Positions 11,567-23,928 of a DNA stretch of 64,000 bases are shown in pieces. A program made the position numbers and the translations under genes. Position 1 is the first letter of the stretch. The number at the start of each line of letters is the position of its first letter. The stretch comes from Gossypium raimondii (taxonomy: Eukaryota > Streptophyta > Magnoliopsida > Malvales > Malvaceae): contig NC_068571.1 of NCBI RefSeq assembly GCF_025698545.1, positions 50,749,733 through 50,813,732 of the forward strand, read 5' to 3'. The notes below the pieces were generated by a model, which saw nothing but the letters and a program-made list of their open reading frames with translations, did no database searches and was not told the DNA's origin.

Positions 11567-12818
11567 AGTGCTAATGTTGTTTTTGCTTACCTATTCTTGC
11601 GCACAGAATGAAATAACGATGGACCATATGCAATGATATTTTAACTTGATTAGATAGGTTAGATTGAAAACTGATCGAGATATCGTTCGAAGAATGACTT
11701 TAAATTAGTTAGATCATAAATCAGTATGAACAGGTTGAATTGAATTTATTTATTTTATTTATTTTTAATTTTTAATAATTTTTAATTGAACCGGTTAAAC
11801 CAGCGAACTTATGGGAAGGTGAGATTAAAAATAATAGTAATGAAAAATTTATATATTGTAGTAGTGAAATTAAAATAGTTATGAAATTGTATATGTGATA
11901 ATGAGATTAAAATGAAAATATTAAATTATTTTATTAATAAAATTTTAATCTTAATCTTAATCTTAATTAAATTAAAATTTTATATTTAATTAAGCTATTG
12001 ACCGTTAAAATTATTAAATTATTTTATGTAAAATAAATTAATCATTATTATTTACAAAATTCTAATGGAAACAAAATTGATGAAAGTATATATAAGCATT
12101 TCAAACAAAAGAAGAGAAAATAAAAATAAATTATAATTATCATGGATAAATTTGAGACCTATTAAATTAAGTATTGAGGTGAATCATTTCCTTTCACAAT
12201 TCCTCAATTTTTTAATAATTTTATTATAGGTTTTGATCATATAAATATTTACACAATGTCTAGAACTATCTATAACCTCTCCCCAACGAAAGATAATATA
12301 TTTCAATGGGCTCAATCCATATCCTCCTATATTGATAATAATAATCATGCTAATTAAAATTCAATCCACAATTAGGTGGTTGGTTAATTACAAAAACCTA
12401 TTTTGATAAATAATATCGAAATATTCTTATCTTGAAAATAAAAAATGTTTTTAAAAAATGTGCAATAATAAAATAAAGAAAAGTCTACTATAGCTTGATT
12501 GACTTTTAAAGCAATAATTTATTTTTTTTGAGAGCAATAATTTAATGGCTGACAGGGGGGTTGAAGGGGATAATCATGATAGCTGGCTTGGCGGTGCCAA
12601 TTTCACATAGTTTTGAACTTCGACTGCTTCTTCTTCTTCTTACTTCTCTTGGCTATTTTCATTTTCCTTCAGCCAAAGGAACTTTGAGACAGTGGAACAT
12701 GACTTAAAACATACTTAGCTATTTGAGAATGACTGACTACATTCATTAAAATATGAGCAAATCAAACAGTAAATACTGCAAGATTCTCTATGCTTTTTAT
12801 TCAATAATGTGCCGTCCA
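11567..12818. other. Intergenic with one copy of a dispersed repeat
   Basis: AT-rich. About 12205-12375 is a degenerate copy of a repeat also found at 21610-21800 and 62468-62605. It shares blocks such as TCTAGAACTATCTATAACCTC and a stretch ending CCATATCCTCC before a run of AATAATAAT. No gene seen. Confidence 0.5.
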
Positions 12819-13205
12819 CTAGTGAAAACCTGTAAAAAAAAGAAGAAGAAGCTCAAAAGCATCTTCATTTGCTTGTGAATAAAGCAAAGAGCGAGTAAAA
12901 GTTGCAACATCCCATGCTTTTCTTTGTCTTGGGTTGTGATATTCAAAAAGACCCAGAAAACACATCCAAACAATGCTTTGAAACATAAAAAATTCCGGGT
13001 TTAACAAATTTGCTTGAGTTTTTTTCACCATTAAGTCCAACCAGTTAACATGAACTATATACAAATGGCAATGCAGAGAAAAACTAACTCAAAAAAGAGG
13101 AGAAAATGGTATGCAAAAACCATGAGTTTGGATTCTTATAAAAGATATATTAAACATGGTAACACTTTCCTATTTCTACTTCTTAATTACATGAATGCAA
13201 ACAAC

Positions 13206-13511
13206 TCATAATTTGGCTCTCGAGATCCTCGACGGATCGGCAAACCGAGCTGAAAAAGATCGAGAAAGATTATCAGGCTCCGCCCATCCCGTTCCTTGAT
13301 CAAAATTTTGGGAGTAAGCATCTGGTTCATAAGAAGCTTGGAATGTACCACCAGAACTGAACAGTTTCTTCCTTTCTTTTCTAAGTTTCCTCCAAAAGTT
13401 TGTCCACTTCGGTTTAGAACGATCATCTTTGATGCCACGCTGCGTGTAGCTACGGCCTAATGTGATGGTTTCTCTGCCGGAGCTCTGTCTGTGCCACATT
13501 TTGATTTCCAT
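13206..13511 (-). CDS. Small basic plant protein of unknown function
   Basis: Single-exon gene for 101 aa. I do not recognise a named family. Visible features: a basic centre (KPKWTNFWRKLRKERKK, about residues 33-49) with aromatic residues, then a segment FQASYEPDAYSQNFDQGTGW rich in aromatic and acidic residues, and an RFADPSR motif near the end. There is no signal peptide or membrane segment. The motif pattern looks constrained, and I have the impression of similar short plant proteins, so I believe it is expressed. A TATA box lies only about 30 bp upstream of the first ATG (13511), so the fifth-codon Met (13499) is an alternative start. Confidence 0.65.
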   Translation of the reverse strand: MEIKMWHRQSSGRETITLGRSYTQRGIKDDRSKPKWTNFWRKLRKERKKLFSSGGTFQASYEPDAYSQNFDQGTGWAEPDNLSRSFSARFADPSRISRAKL

Positions 13512-13540
13512 GGCTAGAAATAGTGAATAATAGGATGAGG

Positions 13541-13550
13541 TTTATATAAA
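13541..13550 (-). promoter_or_regulatory. TATA box of the small gene at 13206-13511
   Basis: On the minus strand the bases read TTTATATAAA, preceded by the RY-type word CATGCA. It lies 30 bp upstream of the first ATG, which would leave almost no 5' leader if the first Met is used. Confidence 0.5.
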
Positions 13551-13808
13551 TGCATGTAACGTGACTAACCCTATCATACATACATATATATAAGAGAAAG
13601 AGAAAAGTTTATTGCTCAAGTCAGCATTAAGCATGTATGAAGTCAAATAGCTTGGCTGCATATACGGCTTGGCTATCAATATTTTGTGTGAAAAATAAAA
13701 GGGTATGCTCTATGACCAACTCAACAACTCATTCCAATGGGTCAATAAAACATAAATCATAGTAAGAATATTTTCTTTTCACCTAAAACGTTTGTTGAAA
13801 TTGATATC

Positions 13809-13839
<31 letters not shown>
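13809..13839. repeat. (AAT)n microsatellite
   Basis: About ten uninterrupted ATA/AAT units, then TAAG. Likely length-polymorphic. Confidence 0.9.
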
Positions 13840-13865
13840 GTAACAGGAATCTCAAAATAATAAAG

Positions 13866-15115
13866 GTAAATTATATAAATAGTCATTCAATTATTAAAAT
13901 TTTTCATTTTAGGTACTCAAATTAAAAAGTTTTCAATTTAAACACTCATGTTACATAATTTGGTCATTTTGATCACTTCCGTTAAAATTACAAACAACAA
14001 GATGATGTGGTAATTAAAAATCAGTATAATAGTAAATTTACCCTCAACATTTATATATCATATCAATTTAATCATAATTTTAAAAATTGGCTCTCTAAAA
14101 TTACAAATAGTCTCAATTTGACCCTAATTCTAAAAATGCAAAGAAATATATAAAATACATAAATATTTTCAAAAATATAATAAATTTAAATTTTACATTA
14201 ATATTAATATTAATATTAAATAAAAGTAATTATATTAATATTAAATAAAATAAAAAGCCCTTCCTCACCCCGTCCCTCTCCCTCTTCCCCATCCTAGGGG
14301 TGATATCGGTTTGGTTCAGTTGGGTTTTTTAGATTATTTGAACTATCCATAATAATTCAATTCGGCTCGTTTTAGTTCTTGATTTTTCTTATTAATTTTT
14401 TGATTTGTTTTTATTAGACTTATTTTGATAAAAAAATGAGTTTTGTTTTATAGTTTTTGAATATTATTTGATAAAATTTCAAGGTTTTCTCATTAATATT
14501 TCTAAAAAACAACAATTTTTCAAGATCTTTTACATCATTTTCACTATTTCAAACATAAAAAAAAAATTATATCATAAAAATTAGAATTAATTATATATTA
14601 AATAAATAAAAGAATTTGATTCGATTTCGGGTAACTACAATTTTTTAACTTACATTTCATAAATCACCCAAATACCTCGATTCAAGTCGATTTTCGATTT
14701 GATCGGGTTTTTTTTCTCAACCCTACCCCAATCTTGTGAATCATTAATAAAAATATTAATATTAATATTAATATAAAATTTAAATTTATTATTATATTTT
14801 TAAAAATATTTATGGATTTTTATATATTTCTTTGAGCTTTTAGAATTAGCATCAAATTGAAAATATTTGTAATTTTGAAGGTCAAATTTTTAAAATTTGA
14901 CTAAATTGATGTAATATGTAAATGTTGAGAGCTAAATTTATTATTATACCAATTTTTAATAGCCACCTCAGCTTTCTGTTTGTGATTTTAACAGGATTAA
15001 TGACCAAAATGGCAAAATTATATAATATGGGTGCTTAAATTGCAAACTTTTTATTTTGGGTGTCTAAAATAAAAATCTTTTATAGTTGAGTGACTCTTTT
15101 GTGTAGTTTACCCAG
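13866..15115. mobile_element. Long-TIR transposon 1 (Mutator-like MITE)
   Basis: Two arms of roughly 350-400 bp (about 13866-14260 and 14745-15115) are inverted copies of each other. They start GTAAATTATATAAATAGTCA and end with the complement of GGGTAAACTACACAAAAGAG. Shared internal blocks mention the same words in opposite orientation (ACTCAA…, TTAAAATTACAAA…, AATATTAATATTAATATTAA). ATAATAAAG flanks the element at 13857-13865 and 15116-15124, a perfect 9-bp duplication as expected for Mutator-like elements. No transposase is encoded. Related elements lie at 28228-28792 and 34750-35956. Confidence 0.75.
14295..14725. mobile_element. hAT-like element nested inside long-TIR transposon 1
   Basis: The ends are TAGGGGTG… and …CAACCCTA, short inverted repeats. 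The flanks are CCCCATCC (14287-14294) and CCCCAATC (14726-14733), a 6/8 match to an 8-bp duplication. The core repeats words such as TCGGTTTGGTTCAG and CGATTTGATCGGG. It separates the two arms of the outer element. Confidence 0.5.
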
Positions 15116-16149
15116 ATAATAAAGACATAATGTCAAATTTAGCTCCTAATGTTTATATCTTGTCAATTTGGCCCTTATTCTTTCTTTTTCTTTTGAAGTT
15201 AAATTTGACCATCAACTTTGTGAAAAAGAATTGAAATGATTTTTTTACAAAACACTAATTAAAATGTTAAATTTTAAATGTGGCAACTTGTATGACAATG
15301 TATGAGTACTTCATGTTTTTCTTTTATGAGCTTTTAATATTTTTGAATTTTAATTTTTGAATTTATAATTTTAAATTATTTATTGATGTGATGTATAGAC
15401 AAATAATGTCATGTCAAGATAAAATAAACATAAACTATCATACAATGTCATACCAACAACATTAAAATTAATATTTGAATTAACATTTTATTAAAAATAT
15501 TTGAAATCTAAAAATAATTTAAGAATTAAACTTATCATTATCTCGATAATAAACAAATGAAAATGGATAAATTAGTAGAAAAGAAGTTAGGCTAAGCTCC
15601 TCCAGCCAGCCAAACGAGTACTCTAACTAGAAAGAGGGGCCCCACATTTTCCAGCTTTAACGTGTCCAAATTTAAATCCGCCGAAAGTCTTACTTTGTTG
15701 CGTGACTGTTACATTTATTAGATTATATCTATTAAAATGGATGCAAAATGGATGTTATGATTACTGAAGTGATCAAGTTTTGTTTCCGTACTCTTTGTTA
15801 ATTCTGAAAAGAGTAATTAATTGAATGATAGTTAGATTAGTATAGATATTATTATTAATGTAAAAGAGTATAGATTCGAATACGTTAAAATTAATTATTC
15901 TTCTATTTATGAATTAGGAAAAGATTATGTATAATTCTGAGGATAGTGTCAAACAGAACAGATATAACCAGAACTTATAATAAGGTTATTTAAAAAAAAC
16001 TCCCAAAATAACACTTTCTACATGTGACTAAAGGCACGTATTAGACTATCCTCGAAGCTAGAGGATAGAATTCTAAAAGTAGGATGACATTCAATTCCTA
16101 GATTGTGTCATGATTTATTCAATCCTTTCTTTATTGTAAATTTGCGTTG
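15116..16149. other. Intergenic, AT-rich
   Basis: Repeat-like AT-rich sequence with words such as AATTTGGCCCTTATTC that recur in long-TIR elements. No gene, RNA or complete transposon is visible. Confidence 0.45.
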
Positions 16150-16690
16150 TATATTCTCAGTTCGGTAGCTATGAGAAATTAAGGCGGCCTTCCAAGTCAA
16201 GGTGATCACATTCTATTTATAAAGAATACCTTGAAAAATGGACTTACTACATTAATTGTGTATGTACATCATGTCATTGGTCACAGGTGATGATCATGAA
16301 GAAATAGCTGCTTTGAAAGCTAAAGCCTACAAAAGATATTGAAATCAAAGACTTGCCCGAGATATTTTTTGGGGTTTGAGGTAGCTAGCCCATAGCATTT
16401 CGCAATAGAAACATATTCAAGCAGTGGATGAAAGAGAATATCAGAGAATGATAGAGAAATATATTCTAACTAGTGTTGTGAGTCAATTCATACATGATCC
16501 TACAAAAATCCCATCTTCAAGTTGTATTAAGAACACTAATATACTTTAAGGGTAAATTGCCTTCTATTATCTTTAAAACTAGAAGCCAATACAGATGCAG
16601 ACTGGGCAAGTTCCAAAACAGACAGAAGAGGCAGAGATCAACTACTAGGTATCGTACCATCCTAGGAAAGAATTGAATCACTTCGAGAAG
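16150..16690 (+). pseudogene. Ty1/Copia pol remnant (reverse transcriptase to RNase H)
   Basis: In changing frames the plus strand reads QGDHILFIKNT, then TTLIVYVHHVI where the active-site YVDD has decayed to YVHH, then VTGDDHEEIAALK. After that come VLRTLIYFKGKLPS (the ILRYLKGTPG block) and TDADWASSKTDRR (the RNase H TDADWAG block). Stops and frameshifts break the frame throughout. No LTRs are seen. The fragment points towards and nearly abuts the 3' end of the ASI1-like gene on the other strand. Confidence 0.8.
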
Positions 16691-16784
16691 CATTGAAGTT
16701 CAGATGCTACTGTATTGGTGTTAAGGCTGCAATAACTAAAGCTAACAATCCATTTCAAACATTATAGGACCAAGCTCACAATCT

Positions 16785-18697
16785 TTAATGCACATTAGAA
16801 CTCCATGTTGCAAGGGATAAACAAAAGGAAAGGAAAGAAGGAGATAACTCCAGAACACCAATTTCAAAATCAGGTCTACTAATAACTTCCAATGCTTTGT
16901 CATCAGTTTTGATGATATCATTTGAAGGCCATGAAGAAGACTCGTTCGGCAACTTGCAAGTAGGTTTTGTGAGTTCGTCATCCCCCAACTCCAGCTTCGT
17001 GGAAGAGTTTGATGTCCCATTGGTATTTGCAGCACATCTGGGTTCGTCTTCAGAAGCAATGATATTTGGTACAAGCACATCAATCTCGTTCTTGCAATCA
17101 GAGACTTTCCCAAAACTATCTAGCTTTGCTTTCTTATATGGCCTCTCATCTAACTCACCCAAATCCTCAATGGACTTTAATTTCTCATCAACTTTCAACT
17201 CTTTGTTTTCTTCAGCTTTAAGGCTTGAAGCAGATTTGTAGTTAAAGACATTCTCTTGTCTATCATCAGCAGCAAAGGTTTCTTCAACAACGGGTTTCTG
17301 TTCCCCTTGTCTATCTTCAAAATTTTGAGTCTCAAACGAGTTCAACTTATTAGACAAAATCACCTTTTTATTTACTGCCATAGCAGTCTCACTAGTATGT
17401 TTATCATCCACATCAGTGTTATGACTAGAAGGGGGCTTTAGAGAACCCATTCGGTTAAAAATAAATTTAACTGCAACAATTCCAGAAACAAAAATATCAA
17501 CAATTTATACAACCAGCACAGAACAGGAAATCACAATGAAGTAACATTAAATGATAAAAGAATAAATAGTAATACCATCAATTCCAGCAAATTTTTCATC
17601 CATTTCATCCACAATAATGCAGCGCTTAACATTGAACGTACGACAAAATACAAAGTCAGCCTTTTGGAGCTCTTGATCTGAGGGTTGTGGATTTCTGCTA
17701 TCCTTTGAAATGCAAACTACATTGCATTTTCCTACAATTGCTTCCTGAATTAAAGTAGAGAAATTAGTAGCTAGTCAGATAAATGTCTGCTAAACACTTA
17801 AATAGAACACATATCTGAATGCTACATGCTTAAAAACAGGTATCAAAATGATTGGCAAAATTACATTTTAAAACTGAGTGCCTGCAAAACTTAAATACAA
17901 ACCCCTTTTAGCAAGATAATTATCCTCAAGGCCGAAGTGAATTGGACACAAATTACCATTTTCAAGAATAAGTAACAAGATTTGTAAACCAAATTTCTGT
18001 ACTTGAGACCACTATGAATCCAACATGTATGACCAAACTCGAAAGTATTAGGAAAGATGAAAACTCTTAGACCATTGAAACTTGTGATCTACCCACTTCA
18101 TGCAAGAAATTTAACAGGATGTAAACAGAGTAGCTAAAAGAAGATATTAACACTATGAATGGAAAGCTCTTGAACTTGTCCTCTTCAAAGTTTTTCCCTA
18201 TAGTAAAAAGCAAAAAATAAAATTAATAAACTCGATAGCTACCAAAACTCAAATACTGGACTGTAAATACACAAGTAACCACAAATATAAACTACAATTG
18301 TCAAATTTCAGATAATGAAAGAAATATGGAGTACTGAAACAAGTTATGGAATTCCAATTACCAAGGGATTAATGTTAAATAGGCCAACTCCGTCACCAGA
18401 TGCCAAGAACACTTCATTAGGATGATTCAATTCAACTTTAAGATATTTTGATATCTCAGAAGGTCGGAAAAACCATAAAATCTTCACTTTCTTGGATTTA
18501 TCGGGATTTTCCCATATTTTTATAAGTTTCCCTAGAAAAGTTAAAGAGTGGCCTTCTTTGTGAAGATAAACATTGTCATAAAGAGTGTAACAGAGGCCAT
18601 CATAAGTGAATGATTCATAAAACTGAACATCTCTATTTCTCGCACCAATTCCTCTCTTTTTACCCCACTTAAATTCAATGTTCTCAACTTCTGCCAT
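16785..18697 (-). CDS. BAH-domain protein, ASI1/IBM2/SG1-like, lacking the RRM
   Basis: Nuclear proteins of this family bind intronic heterochromatin and promote full-length transcription and correct polyadenylation of genes with long methylated introns. Coding exons 18697-18362, 17744-17576 and 17470-16785 join in frame to give 396 aa. A 5'-UTR intron is supported at 19022-18714 (GTAAGT…TTTCAG). The BAH domain covers residues 1 to about 165: IEFKWGKKRGIGARNRDVQF, FRPSEISKYL, FLASGDGVG and the KCNVVCISKD block. A low-complexity acidic linker with a KKAKLDSFGKV motif follows. In Arabidopsis ASI1 the linker leads, after a (R/S)RPD motif, into a KWFKGLPWEER segment and an RRM. Here the frame departs right after ISRPD and ends about 25 codons later. 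No RRM was found on this strand down to 15 kb. It may be a truncated paralogue or pseudogene, or a genuine BAH-only protein. Confidence 0.8.
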
Positions 18698-20329
18698 ACT
18701 TGAATGGCACAACCTGAAACCAAGAAAAATAACGGAATGATTCAACAAGCAAATACATCATATTAATTCTTAGGGAATATTCACATGTTTTGTTAAAGAT
18801 AAAATCTACCCCAAATTATCAAATAGGACAAGATATATGATGAGAAATTAAACATCAATAAACTTTGATTTACAGGAACCATCAAAGTATTTTAAAGGAA
18901 CTAAATTCTAAGGGACACCAAAAGCAGCAATAAACCCTAATTCTTTTTTCTTCCATAAGAAGCAATGCCGCCAATAATGGCTACTCAAATCTTCAAATAA
19001 AGATGGCGGGAAATTAACTTACGATTTGTGAAGAGGCAAGAGAGTGGAAGCGTATGCTTAGCTCTAATATATAAAATAATAAAGAAAACATATAATAATA
19101 ATAAAATAGAGAAGAGCAGCCTTAAATCTTCCTCCTTTGTAACCCTTTTGCTGTCTCTGCTTCGACTTTAATCTTCCCCGTGCGTCTTAAATTATTATTA
19201 TTAGGTTTAAATATGTCAGAAGTCCCTATGCATTTCTGAAATTTAAAATTTAGTCCTTGTAGTTCCTGCCTTTTTTATTTAAAAATATTGGTCCCTCCAA
19301 TTTTTCTATTAAAGTTGTAGATGTGGTAATTATAAAAAGATAAAATAATTATTTTAGCCCTTAATATTTATAATGTCTATTAATTTGGTCCTTACTCTTT
19401 AAAAATACATAAAATAAAATTTATAATTTTAAAATTAAAATTAAAATTTTAAAAGTTCATAAAACTTTTAATATTTATTTTTCCTTTTTTATAATTTAAA
19501 ATAATTATCATTTTATTAAAAAAACAACAAACCAGTTTCAAAGAGATGAACAAATTCAAGTGAAAAACTTGAAAAAGAAGAAAGAGGTTAAAATATGTAA
19601 TAAGTCTCTATACTCTTCACAATTTTGAAATTTAATTTTATACTTTTATTTTTAGAATTTAGTCCTTCTAATTTTAAAATTTCGAGATCCAGTTCAATTA
19701 ATAACATTGATAGATTTAATTTGTTAAATTTAAGTTCATTACAACATCATTTTTTTAATTACATGACTATCAATTAAGTTTTTTTAATTTCAAAATGTCA
19801 AATCAACAAATGTAACAACATATTAACTATGTTAACAACTAGATTTGAATTTTGAAATCAAAAGTAGAGAGACTAAACTTTTAAAATATATAGGGATTAA
19901 ATGGCAACCGCTTGTCCATGTTAATTCTCTATGTATAATGATTTTATAATTTTTTATAAATTTGTGCATTTTCAAAAAAAAAGTTGATTTGAGGTTGCCA
20001 CGTGTCTTCATATTATTAGTTGATAGTGTCACATTATCAAATTTTAACGACATTATTGTAGAAATGCGTACCAAAACTTCTCTTCATATTTCAAAAGCTT
20101 CTCTTATATTTATTATTTATCTCATATTAATTTAATTAATTCAAGAAATAATAATATATTTTTATTATTTATCGCTAATATTTAAATTAATTAAGAGAAG
20201 TAATAATTATGACACAAGACGTGATGTCATCATTTTTACTCACAATAATTTTAATTTGACCATGGTAATTTTGACTTGACATGTGACGCTTTGTAATTAG
20301 TTCAAAATTTTCTTTAGCAGTTACATATA

Positions 20330-20655
20330 TAACTCTCTGTATGTATTTTAACAAACCGACTATTTAATTTATCAACATAGTTATACTTGTCATGCACATA
20401 AAGTTTCAAATCAATTTGATATATTTTCATATCAATCAAGAATATTGTCTTTATTAATATATATTCGATAGTTGAAAGTTCTTTATATTAAACAAATTGA
20501 TAGACATTTTAATTTATTCAAAACTTGACATGAACGATCTATGTAAATAAAACATGAAATTTAACAATCAAATTGTTAAAATATTAATTGTATGAAGAGT
20601 TACAAATGTGTGTAATCTGTTTTTGTTTTACATTAATGTAAGCGGATCCTCTTTT
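20330..20655. repeat. TIR-repeat family copy (partner at 45704-46067)
   Basis: It shares with 45704-46067 the blocks ACTTGTCATG, AATATTGTCT…TTAATATATATT and TTGTTAAAATATTAATTGTA, in the same orientation. It ends TTTACATTAATGTAAGCGGATCC, matching the partner's terminal repeat. The left end is not recognisable, so it is probably truncated. Confidence 0.5.
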
Positions 20656-21609
20656 ACATAATATAATAATATTATATCATTATTACCATAACTATAATGC
20701 ATATAGAGCTATTAATATATTATAAGATATAGATAAATTATTACATAATATAATTATATATTATATAACTATTAATATAACTCCATATAGATATAATATT
20801 AAAATTGTTGCCTAAATTCATTTAAATTGTTAATAATGCTAGTAATGTTAAGATATATTTTATAAAGTTGATATAATGATATATATTATTAAATATAAAT
20901 AATACGTATATGATAAATTATAGTATGCATTATAGTATTACATAATATATTAATACATATTATAGCATGTGTAATTTAATATATTACAATACATATATAT
21001 AATTTGCAATACATAAAATATTATTAAAATTTAATATTTTAATAAAATATTATTTTTATAAATTAGATTTTGAGTTGGGTTTTAATTTTACAATTTGTAC
21101 TTGAGTATTGGGTTTGATTTCTTTTATTTTGGACTTGAGATTTGGGATATAATTAATTATTTTGGGTTTGGATAATAATGAGTATGTTATTTGGATTTGG
21201 ACTCTGAACAATATATTTGGGTTTTGGGATAAATATTTTATTTTTAAAGCTTGAAATAAATACTTTAAAATATGAGTATTAGATTTATAAATTTAATAAA
21301 AAGATAAAAGTTATTTAATTATCAATATAGTAATATAATAAACAATAAAAGCTATTTTCATCAATTAAAACTTTTTCAAACTCGCACTTTTATATATATT
21401 ATTATAATAATTTAAATATACAAAATTTATGCATATAATATGGTATATATTTATAAAATAAATAAAATAATTATTTGAATCTGTCAAAGTCCGCTCAACT
21501 TGAACCAATCTGAATAAAAAAAGTCCATGCCCAAAAAAGCTCATGCCTAAAATAATTTGAATATGAAGAAAATCCAATCTATTTAGTAGTTATATTTTGT
21601 GTTTTTTAT

Positions 21610-21800
21610 TTTTTGAGCAATTTTATTATAAGTTATAATCATATTTATTCTTTTTGATACAATGTTTAGAACTATCTATAGCCTCTTCCCAATCCATAAA
21701 TAGGAGGATAATGCGCTTCAATGCACTTGAACCCATATCCTCATGCATTAATAACAATGTCCATACCAATCGAGTTAAAAACTCAATCGATAATTTTCTA
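21610..21800. repeat. Dispersed repeat copy (also at 12.2 and 62.5 kb)
   Basis: Shares TTTAGAACTATCTATAGCCTC, CCATATCCTC and AATCGAGTTAA with the copies at about 12205-12375 and 62468-62605. Non-coding. Confidence 0.55.
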
Positions 21801-23536
21801 AAAGAGTTAATAATAAGGGGAGAGTTGACAAAAGAAGAGAAAAAAAAATAATGGTAAGCTAAAGAACAAGGTTCATGAACTAAAATGGGATGGCAAATGA
21901 TAAAATATAGTAAATGGAGAAGGGAATCTCCCAACTCCCAATTTTTGAAACGATAACGAGAAAAGAAAACTTTATAGAGTTTTATATGTCCAAAGATGAA
22001 TTAATGATTAGATGTGATTTTTTTATTGTTCAACCATTGTCTCATTTATATACATATATACATTGCTAAGGTTCCATAATATACTTATATTATCTTTGAG
22101 CTAACAATTATTTGGACAGTGAATTTTGGTTAAATTTTGATATTAGTCCTTATATATATTTGTAATTTCTAAATTTTGAAAGTTTAATCTTGATTAAAAC
22201 AATAACAGTTAAATTTATTTGGTTAAATTCAACTGTTAATCTTGTACTATGCATACAATTGTAGATTTGGTTTATATTCGTAATTGGGTCATTTCAAGTC
22301 CTTATACTTTTAAAATTTGAAATTTTAGTCTTGACACAAATGACAGCTCCTAATCAACTAACTAAATGTTTAGTGAGTAATATGTGAAAATAATAAGTTG
22401 ACATGTTATTACACATATGATAATATATTTCTTGCAACAGACTTTAAAAATAGCATAACTTAATGAATTTAACCATCATCATTTCGTGAGGATTAAAATA
22501 TTAAATTAAAAAATACATTAGCTAAAAATAATCAAATTAAAATTTCATAAAATATAAAAATAATAATAATAACAGTTATAACCTAAAACTTTTGTACGTG
22601 ACCAACTAAACTTTAATATCTTATCAAGAAAAGAAAAACTGAAGACTTTAATATGGTATAAAATATATGCAATGTATAGGAAGGAAATGCAAGTTGAGGT
22701 AGGGACAAAGTAGACTTTAAATCATGGAGAAAAGCCAAGTTTCCACGACGGTCTAATCAAGCTTTGAGAAGTGATTTAAAAAATAAAAACAGAATGAAGG
22801 TTTGAAAGAGTGGAAAAGATGACCCACCTCTTGATTCTGTGTCCAATATTGTAATATATTATATGGTTGATTTATAGGGAGTGGAAGATCATATTTCACA
22901 TAAAGTTGAGATTTTTCTTAATTGGAATTGTCTTTATCAAATAGACACATCAAATGTGGCACAATCACTTTTTTGTTCCAACCCAAAGTGTTCCTTTGTG
23001 TTTTGTTTTAAATAATAATAATAAAAGCACATTTTTGAACTTATATATAATATGAAGGAGACTCATGCAATCATTTGAGGTGTGAAGAAACACCTAAACA
23101 TATAATTAAAAAAATATTTGAATTTAGTATTGTTGTTAATGTAGTAGGATGTGACGAGTTCAAGTGTTTGAAGCACATTTTCTTTTTAATCATGAGTTGA
23201 AGAAAGATTAAGAATAAATATTTTACTTTTCTAAAATATATTTATAAAATATAAAAAGAATTCATGAATTTAAGAAACAACCGTTAATTTTTCCATTAAA
23301 AATATTAAAAATATATATTTAAACCACTAGCAGAATGCCAACTATTAGAAATAAAATTAGGTACTAGAGATTTTTAATTGAAATTAGGGTAAATTACATG
23401 TCATTCAACTATTAAAGTCGGAATATAAGAAAACTTTTAATAATTAGGTAACCATTTATGAATTTTACCTTTATTGTTTTGGAATTGCAATTAAATTTAT
23501 TATAATATAGCAAAAAGAATTCTAATTAAATCGATC

Positions 23537-23928
23537 TTTTTACAAAGGGATAAATCTTAATACTATACATGAATTTTAGTTTAATGTGCAATTTTATACA
23601 TGTACTTTGATTTTGTGCAGTTTCATACATTAAATTTTGATTTGATTTGAACCAACTCTCATACATTATTAACATAGTTATTGGTATAGCATAATTTTAT
23701 GTTTATATATTGCATACACATATAATTATATTTATCCAATATAAAAATAAATTGATGTATTTATTTCTTTAATTGTGCATGATCGAATCAAATTTAAAGT
23801 TTCATATATACATTTGAACCACAATCAAATTTTTATGTGTACAATTGCACCAGATTAAAGTTTATATATCAAATTACACATTAAATCAAAGTTGATGTAT
23901 AATTTTGAGATTTATCCCTTTTGCAAAC
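23537..23928. mobile_element. Inverted-repeat MITE
   Basis: The left end ACAAAGGGATAAATCTTAAT… and the right end …GAGATTTATCCCTTTTGCA are complementary. The inverted homology continues inward for roughly 100 bp (TTTTAGTTTAATGTGCAATTTT against the complement of AAATTACACATTAAATC). No coding capacity. A related partial copy lies at 61700-61930. Confidence 0.65.

Noticed and set aside
12819-13064. 81-codon minus-strand open frame downstream of the small gene
   Set aside because: No motif and low-complexity end; more likely 3' UTR or chance.
16897-17241. 114-codon plus-strand open frame
   Set aside because: Antisense shadow of the acidic linker exon of the ASI1-like gene.
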